The position numbers and the translations under genes are program-made. Under the pieces are notes generated by a model. The model saw nothing but the letters and a program-made list of their open reading frames with translations. It was not told the DNA's origin and did not search any database. From Amylostereum areolatum (lineage: Eukaryota; Basidiomycota; Agaricomycetes; Russulales; Stereaceae), in the NCBI GenBank assembly GCA_012932865.1, contig SAXG01000011.1:434001-498000 (forward strand): DNA of 64,000 nt, read 5' to 3'. This document shows positions 12,270 to 24,100 of the stretch, one piece after another (the stretch's first letter is position 1; the number at the start of each line of letters is the position of its first letter).

Positions 12270-12730
12270 AGGGTTTGATTCGAGATTACGGATATGGATA
12301 TACTTATTTGTTGTAAAGAGGTTACCGGGCACGATATCGATTGGATGGCGTCATCGAGGGAACACCGGATGAGGGATAGGAGAGGGAGATTGCCGGGGAG
12401 ATGAAGGGAAGATTGGGCGGTTGTAGGGGAGAGATCGAGATCGAGATCGGATGATTTGGGATGGGGCCGGATTGGGAATGGATTCGCTCGCCGGAGCGAT
12501 TTGACCTGTTTGTATTTTTATTTTTTGGGCGGTGGGTGAGGCGAGGCGAGTGCGAGCGAGATCGTGGACGCGCGATGGGGCGGGCGTCCGTGGCCCGTTT
12601 GACCCGGTCAAAGTACCGTACGCTGAGCTGAGCTGATTCAGATTCGGGTCGACATGACGCTTAAAAGGCACAATGGGTCTCCTCTCTCTGCCCTCATCTC
12701 CCCCTCCTCCTCTTTCATCCCTCGACGACA
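12270..12730. other. intergenic spacer and presumed promoter of the ALO gene
   Basis: It holds the 3' flank of the Hsp70-like gene and the 5' flank of the lactone-oxidase gene. A C/T-rich stretch (about 12660-12720) precedes the start codon at 12731, as is common for fungal promoters. No gene is seen. Confidence 0.4.
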
Positions 12731-15141
12731 ATGGCACATGCACACACGCAACCGCCTTTATCCACCACCTCCACCACCACCGCCCTCGACGCCGTCCCCG
12801 TCGCCCCGCGAAGCACCCCTTTCCACAACTGGGGACGCACATTCACCTGCACCCCCCGCGCCATCTTCGACCCCCGCAACACCGACGACCTCCTCGCCAT
12901 CCTCGCCCGCGCCCGCGCCGAACGCATCCCCCTGCGCGCCGTCGGCGTCGGCCACTCTCCCAGCGACCTCGCCTGCACGAGCGGGTACATGGTCCGTATG
13001 GGCCGCATGGACGCCATTCTCGAGGCAAGTCTCCTCCTCGCTCTTCTCCTTCTTTCCCTCCCATCGGCGCACCTTCTTTCTCCTCCTCCTCCTCCTCCTC
13101 CTCCTCCTCCTCCTCCCCCTGGGTTCGGCATCGACCCGCTGTGCGCTATCCCAAACCAAGCACGCCCCGACCGATGCGAGGAAGCGGGATGCCCGGACTC
13201 CGGAGGCGCGGAGCGCGGATCGCGGGATCGCGCCTTCTTTTCGTTTTCAGTTCGGGAATGGCGGGAAAGGGGGGAGGGGTGTATATTTTCTCCGAAACGG
13301 TTCGGTCGGCGCCTGCCGAAGACGGGCCAGGCACGCGGTGACACCCCTTCCCCCTTAGGCTTCCGCGCGCTCCTTTGCGCTTAGCCCGTCTTCGTCGCGC
13401 GCGTCCCCCCTCCAACCGTGATCCCCCCTCTCCCCATCGTTCCTCCTCGCTGACGCCCGCCTCCCCTTCGCAGATCAACGCCGAAAAACACTACGTCGTC
13501 GCCCAGGGCGGCGTCACCCTCGAGCGCCTCCACGCCGCCCTCTCCGCGCACGGTCTCGCCATGCGCAACGTCGGCTCCATCTCCGAGCAGACGCTCGCGG
13601 GCATGGTCACGACCGCCACCCACGGCACCGGCTTTCACCACCAAGTCCTCTCCACGCACGTCCTCTCCCTCGTCCTCCTCCTCGCCTCGGGCGAGCAGGT
13701 CCGGTGCGACCGCGCGCGGAACCCGGCCCTGTTCTGGACGACGCTGTGCGGGCTCGGCGCGACGGGCGTGCTGCTGGAGATCACGATGGGCGTGTGCGAC
13801 GCGTTTCGGCTGAGGGAGGTGCAGGCGTCGTTCGCGTTCGATGAGGTCGTGGACGGGCTGGACGACGTGGTGCGTTCGGCGGAGTATGTGCGGTTGTGGT
13901 GGTGGCCGCAGGCGCGGGAGTGTCGCGTGAGCGCGATGGACCGCACGACCGAGGTCCGTTGCTCTCTTTCTCCTCCTCCTTTTCCGTTTTCGTTTTCGTT
14001 GCGTGGACCCTGACGGTGTCGGTGGGGGTCGGCGTTCTTCTTCAGCCGAAAAAACCGGTCGGGAGCTGGCTGTGGCATTCGCTGGTCGGGTACCACGTCG
14101 TGCAGTTCTTGCTCTTCCTCGGCCTGCTCTGGCCCGCGCTCAACCTCTGGATCGGCCGCTTCACCGCCTGGCTCGTGCGTCCGCGCACGGTCTCCGTCGA
14201 CGACTCGCTCAACATCTTCAACCTCGATTGCAAGGTGAGCCTTTCGGCTTGCCCCCCCCTCTCTCTCTCCCTCCCCGAGCAACCGCGCTGACCCTGATCT
14301 CCCTTGCCCCCTCACAGTACCGCCAACACACGACCGAATGGGCGATCCCGTACGATCGCGCGCAGGCGTGTCTGCGCGCGCTGAGGGACTGGTTCGAGGA
14401 CGAGTTCGCGGATCCGGGCGGGTTGAGGCCGCACTGCGCGCTCGAGGTGCGGGTGTCGGACGCGGACGAGGTGTGGTTGAGCCCGAGCTACGGGCAGCGG
14501 ACGTGCTGGATCGGGATCATACAGTACAAGTGCGTGTCGCCCCTCCCTTTTTCGCCTTCCCGTTGTTCCCCCACTTTTGGCGTTCGCGTTTCCGGTTCGA
14601 GACGTCGATGCTCCCCTCCCGCCCTCTCCCCCCGATCTACGACCTTCCTCCCGCCCGACGATCCTCCCTCTTCCTCCTCCTCCACCCTTCCATCTCTGAC
14701 GTCGTCCTTTCACGCCCTCGATCTGCTCCCCCCTCCCCCCCTCCTGCCCGATCCCCTCTCCTGCCCGATCCTCTCTCCTTCCCGATCTCTCGTCCTTCTC
14801 CCTCCCTCCTTCCCCCTCTCCACTCTCACCGACACCCCGGCTCACCCTTTCCCTCCCTCCCCCACCACAGACCGTACAACTTCAACGTACCCTACCGCGC
14901 CCTCTTCGCGCGCTTCGAGGACATCCTCGCCGCGCACGGCGGACGCCCGCACTGGGCGAAAGCCCACTCCCTGCGCCCGCCCACGCTCGCCGCGCTCTAC
15001 CCGCGGTTCGAGGACTTCCGCGCGCTGCTGAAGGAGGTCGATCCGGAGCGGGTGTTCGAGAACGAGTACGTGGGGAGGCATGTGTGGGGGAGGCGGGAGG
15101 AGGACGGGTACGGGGAGAGGGTGTTCAAGGCGAGGAAATGA
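12731..15141 (+). CDS. ALO1: D-arabinono-1,4-lactone oxidase
   Basis: Five exons (12731-13024, 13474-13953, 14046-14234, 14318-14529, 14871-15141) give 481 residues, and all phases close. The N-terminal FAD-binding PCMH domain shows VGVGHSPSDLAC, with the His that usually carries covalent FAD, and the ALO block GSISEQTLAGMVTTATHGTG. A hydrophobic region (SWLWHSLVGYHVV..., about residues 265-300) matches the membrane-proximal segment of ALO. The C-terminus has the HWAK signature of sugar-1,4-lactone oxidases and VFENEYV. The enzyme oxidises D-arabinono-1,4-lactone to D-erythroascorbic acid with O2, the last step of the fungal ascorbate-analogue pathway, at the mitochondrial outer membrane. Intron 1 (449 nt) has a GC donor (GCAAGT) and a TCC-repeat; intron 4 is a 341-nt pyrimidine-rich stretch. 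The assignment is secure. Confidence 0.93.
13078..13117 (+). repeat. (TCC)n microsatellite inside ALO intron 1
   Basis: About a dozen uninterrupted TCC triplets lie in the first intron of the lactone-oxidase gene. They produce long spurious Leu-, Ser- or Pro-rich frames in that region. Confidence 0.85.
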
Positions 15142-17163
15142 AGGCGTGCGCGTGCTTTCTTCTTGTTTGTTTGTCTTGTGTTTCGCGGGGCCGTGCCCCT
15201 TGTTTCTTGTTTCGCTTCGTCGGTTGCGTGTTTGCCCCCCTTCACGGGGTTTTTTTTGCGCTTTCACCCCCCAACCCTCTGTCTCTCTAGCTTATTCGTA
15301 CCGCCCAATGTAGTAGTGTCCCCATTCACCCGCAAGCGTCTCCCCGTCCACACACATTCACGTGCCCCCCTTCCCCCCCGCGTAGACTCCGCCTTCAATT
15401 CCCATTCCATTCCATCCCCTCCCTTCGATTCCCGCCACGACCTACCCTACCCTACCCTTATTTTTTCCACCAACGCTACTTCCCACCCGTTACTCCCCCA
15501 CTTCAATGCTCGCCTAACTTGCCAACTTGTACGTCTACTCATCCGATTATAACCTTTACACCCTGTACGAAACATGACCGCGCCGCATCGACGTCTACCT
15601 TATATCATCTCTTTCACCGCCCACGACCGTCGACTCGCGTGCACCCCGAAATCCAACCTGTGACGCCGGTAGTAGGGCTGGGTCATGCATGCGTACTTAC
15701 ATGTGTGTGTGTGTAGACGCATCTTTAGGTCCGTGCGCGACGGAGATCGCGGGTAAGTAAGGTTGGCGGTCGTCTTTATCTGGTCGCTGGGAGTACGCCG
15801 TCGCCAGATGTGGGTGCTACATATGTACATAAAGTTGGTGCTTCCTTGTGCGCGTGCGCGGTCACCGCCACTGCGACTGCGATCGAGCCCGTCGGGAACG
15901 TCCGAAGGCGTGGCGCATCTCAGGCGATCTCCACTCACACTGACGCCGTGGCAGCCGGGTGGCAGCTTTGAAACGACACAGTAATAGATAGATACTTACC
16001 TCCTCCTCAGCTCCGAGCGCTCTTCGCCGTGGTTTGAGTTTCTCGTCGCTGATCACGCACATGCACGGCGTGGCGTGGCGCATGGCTGAGCTTATGCATG
16101 TATTTAGCTTGAACCTGGTGAATGTTCCGACGGCCTCCGGGTCCCGGTCAGGGCGGTATGTAGTTGCTGCCAGTGTGGCGCGCGTCGTCGAGGGGGCCCG
16201 CCTTGATCAACGTCCAAGGACCAACTTGCATTCAACGTTCAGCGTTACGCTCGGCTCCCGCGCTCGCCCGGATCGGCATCGTTCTGAACCTGAAGACTTC
16301 CTGCAGCTGGGAGCCTCAAGAACGGTTTTGCGCGGACACGCCCGGGTGTTTTGCGTGCAAACTCCTTGCGACAGTAAGTATAAGTAGTAATCGGTCACGA
16401 GAAACCACACGGAATTCCTCGCTTGGCGAGCTCATCAGAGATAAGAAATCGACGGTCGTGCACCTCGAGCAGGACGGAGGTTATCAGATAGGTCCTCGGA
16501 TAGATAGATTGCGGCAGCAAGGTTTCCTACTTACCTGAGGAACGGTCGGGCCAGCCAGTGGATGATATGTAGTCTCCGTGGCTGACCTAACCAGAAGATA
16601 GTCGTTCTGGTTGTACGGATGATATGGGTACATTGTAGGGATGGCGCTCGACGTCGACACCGGGACCCATCTAGTCTCGACTCGGCCGTCGCAGATTCAG
16701 ACCTGAGGAGAAGACGGTCGTCCTGGACCCACGCTCAAGACCAGCGCTCAACGTTCAACACCACCACGTCCTGCCTCTCCTTGTCGCGGGCATCGAACCG
16801 ACCCGCCCGCGCGATCCCCCGCCCGTCTCGTCGAAGACGTGCCTTTTTTCCCTCCCGAGACACCCGGCAGCGTGATGGCATGCCGTAACGGCGAGAGATA
16901 TCAAACATACCGATCGAGATCGCGTCAATGACGAGCTTGGATCAGATTGGGGAAGGGGGGGGGGGGGAGCAGAAGATGTGAGCACAGGACCACCGCGGTG
17001 CAGGGAGGGATAGAATCGGAGAAAAACAAGGCAGGCAGGCGGCGATCGTCGGAGGAGGATCGTCGCCGATAGCCACATCCGTAGAGTGATATAAAATACA
17101 TTCATTCATACATGCACACGCACACACCCCGTCCCGCATTGGCATCGGGCAAACGGAATGGAG
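15142..17163. other. gene-poor spacer, no supported gene
   Basis: It separates ALO1 (plus strand) from UBC7 (minus strand), so both genes converge here. The first 400 bases are C/T-rich 3' flank. The rest contains short TG/CA runs and a 13-base G-run at 16955-16967. No protein domain, tRNA or other RNA gene was recognised. Some of the sequence may be worn repeat, but I could not match it to another part of the window. Confidence 0.45.
16955..16967 (+). repeat. poly(G) tract, 13 bases
   Basis: A single-base run in intergenic DNA. Its length is a likely site of assembly error and has no evident role. Confidence 0.8.
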
Positions 17164-18877
17164 TTACAAACCGAGCTGCTCTCGGATCGACGCGCGCACG
17201 ACGCGTTCGTACTCCTGCGTTCACACACACACGCCCACGCCACCCATAGCCATAGCCATATCCGGTCCCGCACGAGTCCGAGGGGGACAGCCGGCCGGGA
17301 TGTTGCGCGAAGGCGAAGGACCGCGAGTTGCCGACGACGAGGGGAAGAGGGGGGGGGGTGTAAAATGGAAAAGAAGGACAGACCGGAGGAAAAAGAAGGA
17401 AAGAAGGAGGGGGGAGATCGTGTGAGCGTCATGGGCAGATTAGGGCGAGGACGAGGACGAGGGATGACGTACGGCTCGGTTGTCCCGGTAGAGTTTGCAG
17501 CAATCGATGTTCGCGCCGCTCTCGAGGTTGGGTTCTGCGACGGCGTGGGGAATAGGAAACGATCGGAGGGGGGATAAGCCGCGGGGCGCGGGGAGAGAGA
17601 GAGAGAGAGAGAATCGGAGTCAGTTTTCGCGTGTGCACACGACGAGAGGAAGAAGAGGTCGGGAGAAGAGGTTCGGAGATGAAGGAGGTGGCCGGCGGGC
17701 GCGGGTGGCTCCATGAGAGTCAGTGCACGTTCGTGAGGAGACGAGCGGGAACGGGGAACGGGGGTGTGTGGAGAGCTCGGAGGCCGCTCGGAGCGCGAGG
17801 GCTGGCCAAGTCCCGCTGGGTGGGGAGGACCGTGGGGACGCGTGGCGTGGGGAGATCGATGCAGACCGTGCGCACCACCCCATGGGAGGAAGAACGTCCA
17901 CGTCCCCGCACACGACACCCGGGCCCGATCCGGGATACGAAGGGAAGGGAAGGCGAAGGGGAGTGGGAGTGGGAAGAGAGAAATCAAGACGGACCTGCGA
18001 GCATGGATATAACGCTCAGGAGCACCTTCTCGACGCTCTGCACCGGGCTCCAGCGCTCGGATGCTTGCTCGTAGTGCATCGGGTCTTCCCCCGGCGAGTG
18101 CAGGATCGATATGCACACGTTCCCGTCGGGGTAAACTGCCGCATCAAACGTCCACGTGGGCGAGAAACAACCGCGACGAAGACGATGATGGAGATGGATG
18201 ACGCGACCACGGTCGATAGCATGTGGCGAGGCGAGAGGAAAGGGTGCGTGACGGGTGATGCAGGAGAGAAGTGTGGCATAGTCGTATGCTCGTGAGCGGT
18301 GACACTCGTAGAGAGCACGAACAACGCACTGTTCGGATGAAAGAGCGCGGGCTCGAACTTCATCTTGAACGGCGAGAGGGGGTAGTCTGGAGGCTGCACA
18401 GGTGGGGAAGAAGGGAGAACCCGTCAGCCACGCACCCACGCCAGCGCTCAGTTCAAGCACGTACAAAGGTCAGTTTGGCCGCAAATACGCCGCCTTCCTA
18501 CGCATCGTCTGTGAGTTTAGTGCGTTATGCGCGAGCGCGCTTGCGGGCAGAAGGGGGCGGGGGGGAGGGAGTGCACTGACGAACGGCGTGTCCTTAGGCC
18601 CGCAGATGAGAGCCTCCCACACGAAAAAGTTATTCTCCGATATAGGGCCTACGTGCCAAACCACAAACATGATCAGACAAATCACCGTTCATTATCGTGC
18701 CAGCAGAGCGCACCTGCCGTGAACATGCCGTCGGGCGAGCCTGGACAGATGGTGTGGCGGGTCGGTATCTGAGCGAAACCGAGGGGGAAGGAGAGACGTG
18801 CCTCCGGCCGTCAACTGCTTGTACTCCGTCATGAGTCGCCTCAAGGCGGTCGAGTTCCCTGCGCCGCGCGAGTTCAT
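17164..18877 (-). CDS. UBC7: ubiquitin-conjugating enzyme E2, UBE2G2/Ubc7 type
   Basis: Eight exons on the minus strand (18877-18802, 18740-18714, 18648-18581, 18497-18465, 18393-18330, 18135-17995, 17534-17473, 17214-17164) give 173 residues, close to the 165 of human UBE2G2. Recognisable blocks are [52 protein letters not shown], the active-site region [11 protein letters not shown] with the catalytic Cys, then [37 protein letters not shown] and [14 protein letters not shown]. The acidic insertion after the active site is the Ubc7/UBE2G hallmark. Ubc7 works in ER-associated degradation with membrane E3s and Cue1-like partners on the cytosolic ER face. Intron 1 has a GC donor (GCACGT), and exons 2 and 4 are only 27 and 33 nt. 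Intron 6 is 460 nt, long for this genome, and could hide an alternative exon. Confidence 0.93.
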
Positions 18878-21127
18878 GGTAGATTGGAGGAGCTTTCGTT
18901 GATACGGAGGAGGAGGAGGAGGGTCGGTCGTGGCAGGGATCTTTGGAAACGGCGGATGCGGTGCAGCGTCCAGAATTGGCGCCCAACTGGCCCCTCGCTA
19001 TCGGCCCGCTCTCGGACCGGGAAGGGCCCGGTAAAAGCTGCGAAACGTTGAAGTCCGACGTTAACGACCCTGCGCTCCACCAAAATAACTTCCTCCTCGT
19101 TCGCTCGAGCCGACTATCACACTAGTAACCACGCCGCCAGGGAGCACCCAAACACCAGCTCGGGTCATCTGCATCAGCGTCCGCGTCCTCGCCGCTAACC
19201 CCCCGCCTCTCTGTACCCGCGCGCGCGCGCGCGAGAAGCGGCCCCGTTGCGCCCTCCGTCCTCGCGCAACTGAAGCCCAGAATAAATACAGACCCATATC
19301 AATGCATCAGCAGGCTATCATACGGTTCATCCGTGCGTCTCTTTCTATGATTACGTCTGTTCATTGAATCTGTGTAAACTTACCAGCACCTTGGGCAACT
19401 TATGAATGCTATGGTGATGCTGCCAATAGTAGCATTCAATGTAGCCGGTCCCCGTTCCATGGAGCAATGGAAACGCATCCGTCCCCGCTCTGTACACACG
19501 TTAAACGTTGCTCGCCTTGCCACTACGCCGCTTTCAGTTGTGCATCGCACTTTACATGGCGTGGGGTGTGGCACCCAAACGAACCAAACGACAAAACAGA
19601 CTCAAGACCCAGTCGATCGCAGTGTCCGCCGCGACGGACGAACCGCGTTGACGTTCGGATTGAGCGCGCCGGTGATTCGAGCCTACACAGGGGGGCACAC
19701 TGGCCATGGAAGGAAGACGAACGTATCCCGGCTCTAGTGCCTTCGCGTGGGCAGCTTCGATGCCACGATTCGCAAGCTCGGCCAGCAAGAGCTCGCTCGC
19801 GCTATGAATACCGTTTCATTTACTTTTTTGGCTTTCCGAACCAGAAGAGCCTGAGACCTCGGACTCGCTGCCTTTAGTAGGCCCTCTTAGGCTGGCAAAC
19901 CGGAGAACGCTCGACAGGGTTGATCGCCGCTGCGGCGGACCGGCGACGAGTTCTCACTTGAAGGCAGGGCCGGCGACGTCGAGTCGGAGAGCTTTAGCGG
20001 GGGCGCGTATATGCTGTCACATCTAAAGGAGAGAGTCCAGAAGACCCGCGCGATCGAGCCTGCGGTAGACTTGGTATCTGTTGCTCCAAGTTGTGCGTGG
20101 ATGTGCGGGATAGACGCCTTCCCTGGCAGACTCTGGGCCGACTAAACCTGCGACAATCGATCCCATGCAATGTAAGTACACCCGTCCGACTCACGGGCCC
20201 ATCGGAATATTCAAAACTGTTGCAGGTGAAGCAAACGCACTCGGTACCCCCAACTCGAAGTGTGACATCAACCAAGAACGCATGTAACAATCCGGGCCCC
20301 TTCGTCGTTGACTTCCAAGTTCTATTTCGTCCCTGGGACATTGATTCAGTGCGTGGGTCTTCCCTACTTACTCACTGGTGCCCCCGTGACGTCTTTACGC
20401 CCAAGCCAAGACGCCCATTTCCCCCTCCCCCGGGCCCGCGCCCACACACGCACAGTTTGAATGCCAATGTTAGTGCGGAACAGTATCGCCCGCAGTTTCC
20501 CTGCGGGTTCCGACGGGGTAAGGGCCCCTTTCGAAAGCGCCGCGTTTGAAAGTATGAACGCACGAACGCATGAACGCGCGAATCCAACCAAGCTGTTCCG
20601 ATCCCATATTCGCGTCGGATCGCCCTTCGAGATGGGCTAGTTGCTGGCCAGCTAAGTAGTGGCTCAGACGTTTTCACGCCGCCGCGCGCGCTCCTCGGAC
20701 GGCCCACTTCAACGTCGCTAAGCAAGGAATCCGGCCCCCGCATTCGTGAAGCTATCTGAAAGCCGTTTGAAGGAGACAAGCACACCTCCGGAGCAGGTAC
20801 ATACACTCAATGGCACACGGACGGCGATCGTATCGTGTTTAACTCGCACAGATATAGCATGGCTCCGGACGTGTTAGGCCCCTCAGGCCGGGATCCGACA
20901 GCGGGATTCGGGGGGTCCAGGTCTCCAGGAGCCAGGAGCCAGCTGAACTTTGCGTCCGGTCTCGCTTGTGGTGACTGGTTTGTTACTAGGCCAGGGCGTC
21001 GGGCTTTGGAACCTTCGGCACCGACGCATGCGCGCCTGTACGCACCTCCAAAGACGAAAAAAAAACACGTTCGTACATATCGATGCATACAGTGATACAA
21101 ACGACGGACGTCGCACCCCCCTCTCGC
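18878..21127. other. gene-poor spacer, no supported gene
   Basis: A 2.25-kb interval upstream of UBC7 and downstream of RPC2. The part next to 18878 must hold the UBC7 promoter and includes a CG-alternating stretch at about 19217-19230. Frames of up to about 150 codons show no domain or conserved splicing pattern. No tRNA-like A/B-box pair was found by eye. Confidence 0.45.
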
Positions 21128-24100
21128 CTACGCGTCGGCCAGCACCAGCCGCGGAATCACGTTCATCGCCATCAGCTAAGGGAAGGACATCAGCACCCCC
21201 GCCAGCCCACCAAAGCTCGCCGCGAAAGGACGAAAATGCGAAAGACGCTCACCTCCTGGAAAAGGAGCTTGGCCGCATATGGGATCGTGAGCTGCGCCAC
21301 GCGCTTGGAGCTCTTGCAGTACGGGCACCAGCCGTTGTACCCGAGCAATCCGCACGCCTCGCACGCGTTCACCTCGAACTTGTCTGAGGATATCATCAGC
21401 CGCTCGAGGAGCAGCTGCGTCGCGCCGTAGCCGATAAGGCAGTCGCGCTCCATCTCGCCTAGTCGCAGACCACCCTCGCGCGAGCGGCCCTCGGTGGGCT
21501 GCCGGGTCAGCGTCGCACGTGGGCCCCTGTAAATGAACGGCGTTAGCGATCGTTCTCAGCGAAGTGCAATACCCCCCCTCCCCCCTTCCCCACCGTATCC
21601 CATCCCCATTCATCGGAACAAATCCATGCACATCGGAACGTACCTCGCGCGAGCATGCATCTTGTCCATGACCATGTGCTCTGTTGGGGGTGAAAGCAAC
21701 ACAGTCAGCCAGCGATGCCAAGTTAGCATTCAAACACAACTTCATACTGAGTTTCTGGGGAGATGATGGCGTCAGCTTTCATTCATTCGATAGGGGCGGA
21801 GAAAAGCAACCGAGCATAGCCGAGCCTTACCTGGTAGTATATGGGGCCAAAATAGACGTAGGCTTCCATAGGCTCGCCGGTAATACCGCTGGTAAGCATG
21901 TCCTTCCCAGCGTAACTGAACCCATGGTCAATCAATATACGCGACATGTCCTCCACCTACAGGGATAAGCAGCGAACCGTACGTCATCAGTGCGTTAAAC
22001 GCGCGCTCTATGTTCTGAACACGGCCAAGCACACAGGACGCACTTTGGAGCCGCCGAACGCCGTGCCATACTGCAGTTTTCCGGCGAGCACGCCCGCCTG
22101 ACAAGAACAGCGGGTCAGCACCATCCCGCTAATGGGCGGCTGGAGAGCCGCGGCGGCCGGGACGGTACGCACCTTACCCGCCAACAGCTCAATCATTTTT
22201 CCGACCGTCATCCGTGAGGGGAAACCGTGGGGATTCATGATCGTATCTGACGCGGGGGACCCGACCGTAAGACGTCGCCCAAGTCTGCACAGCGCCTGCC
22301 AACTTACCAGGTACGATCCCCTGGTCGTTGAATGGCATGTCCTCTTGGTTCACGATCAGCCCGCAAACGCCCTTCTGTCCGTGCCGCGAAGAGAACTTAT
22401 CTCCCAGCTCCGGCCGTCGCGTTTGCCGGATGAGTACCTTGATCAGCGTCTGGTCGTTGTCCGTGTCAGATATCATGACTTTGTCGATGTGCCCGGCCAC
22501 GGGCGACTTGTATGTCATTGGCGCGTTCTTGTACGGCGCGGAAGCCGCAGAACCTGAGAATGAGTTATCGTTGGCGTTCGTGGGGGTCTGCTTGTTAATG
22601 TAGACATCTCCAGGGTCCACACGTTCCCCGACACCGGCGAGGCCATCCAACTGTATGATATCGTACTTCTTCGATATTTGACCATTTTCGTCGACGGGAG
22701 CATCGGCCAGACGATCGTAGCTAATATCTTAATAAGCATATGATACGGGTTGGCGGGAAAAACCGGACTCACGTGCCGTTGGGATACTTGCGAATGAGTG
22801 TCGCGTTCTTGCGAAGAACTTGACATCGTCCGTAGCCTCTGTCCAGACTCGCCTATAATAGCCTGTCATCGTAGAACGGATTCACGGACCAAATGGAGAC
22901 ATACCTTATTTTGGATGAGGGCGTCCTCAATATCGTAACCAGAATAACTCATCACGGCGACAGTGGCGTTCTGACCGGCGGGCAGCTTGTCGTAACCCAC
23001 CAACTCGATGGTTTTTGACTTGACCATGGGCTGTTGAGGGTAAACAGACAGATATAGAAGGGTGTCGATTCGATTGAATTGATTGTATCCAATGGCGCCG
23101 ATCGCCTGTTTGCCCATGGCACATTGGTAGGTATTTCGGGGTGACTGGTTATGGTGCGGGTATGGAATTAGGCCCGCGACTGCGCCCAGGATGGTAAAAG
23201 GTTCAATCTCGAGATGCGTTGTTGTCGGGACGATGTCCTTTTCATACAGTGCGATGTACGAGTCGTTCTCCTCGTTCACGTCCAAGTATTCAACCAGTCC
23301 GTGCCTCAAAAAATCGTCGAATTCCATTTGTCCAGCTTTCAAAGCCTACGTATGTCTCGTAAGTGGCGTTCAAAAGAGAATTGAACAGAAGGACACACGC
23401 CTTAATGTGCTCCGTGGTCACCATAGGTCGCCCCTGGTCTACGATGATCATCGGCCGACAGATACGGCCACCATCGCTGGCAATATTCACCGTGCGATGG
23501 TGATGATTGATATAGACGCTAACGAATTCGCTGACTCTGCCAGCGCGTCGTAGGCGTCGGAAGTTATGCACGAAACGAGCTGGGAATCGCGTCAAACCCA
23601 GAATTGTTCCGTTGACGTTCACAACGAATGTATGTGGGCCGTAGATTTCTGTTCCTGTGGATAGGCAAATGTCTATCCGGCGCACTGGTCAGGAAGAAAC
23701 TTGACCCAGTAACCAGCCTGAGCTTACCTTCGACACCTAGCATGTACGCCACTTTGATGATAGGGCCTTCTTCCACGTCCGTCGTGATATGCGTCATGAG
23801 TGCAAGGTTTTTCACGAGACCACACGCCTCCCCTTCTGGCGTGTCGCTGGGACACAGCATGCCCCACTGGCTGGGCTGCAACGCACGCGGTCCACTGACC
23901 TTTCGCGTCTTCTCGAACTGGGAAGATATTCGTGTCATCATGCCCAAGGCGGAGATGAAGCTGAGCCTCGAAAGGACGTGTGTAACACCTGCGCGTTCCA
24001 TTCGGAAGCGCTTGAGAGACCAGTTCCCGGTCGAGATAGCGCGTACAAAGCCGGCGGTGATGAGATCGCCCTGGAACTGTAGCGTGTTGAATGCGTCGAA

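Noticed and set aside
15440..15465. Telomere-like CCCTA repeats (CTACCCTACCCTACCC)
   Set aside because: Only three imperfect units inside a C/T-rich 3' flank. Too short to be an interstitial telomere.
17106..18116. A 336-codon minus-strand open frame
   Set aside because: It overlaps UBC7 exons 6 to 8 on the same strand in another frame and crosses their introns; residue content is Arg/Ser/Pro shadow.
18878..21127. tRNA or other RNA gene in the large spacer
   Set aside because: No pair of A-box and B-box-like motifs with a foldable cloverleaf was found by eye. A tRNAscan run would settle it.
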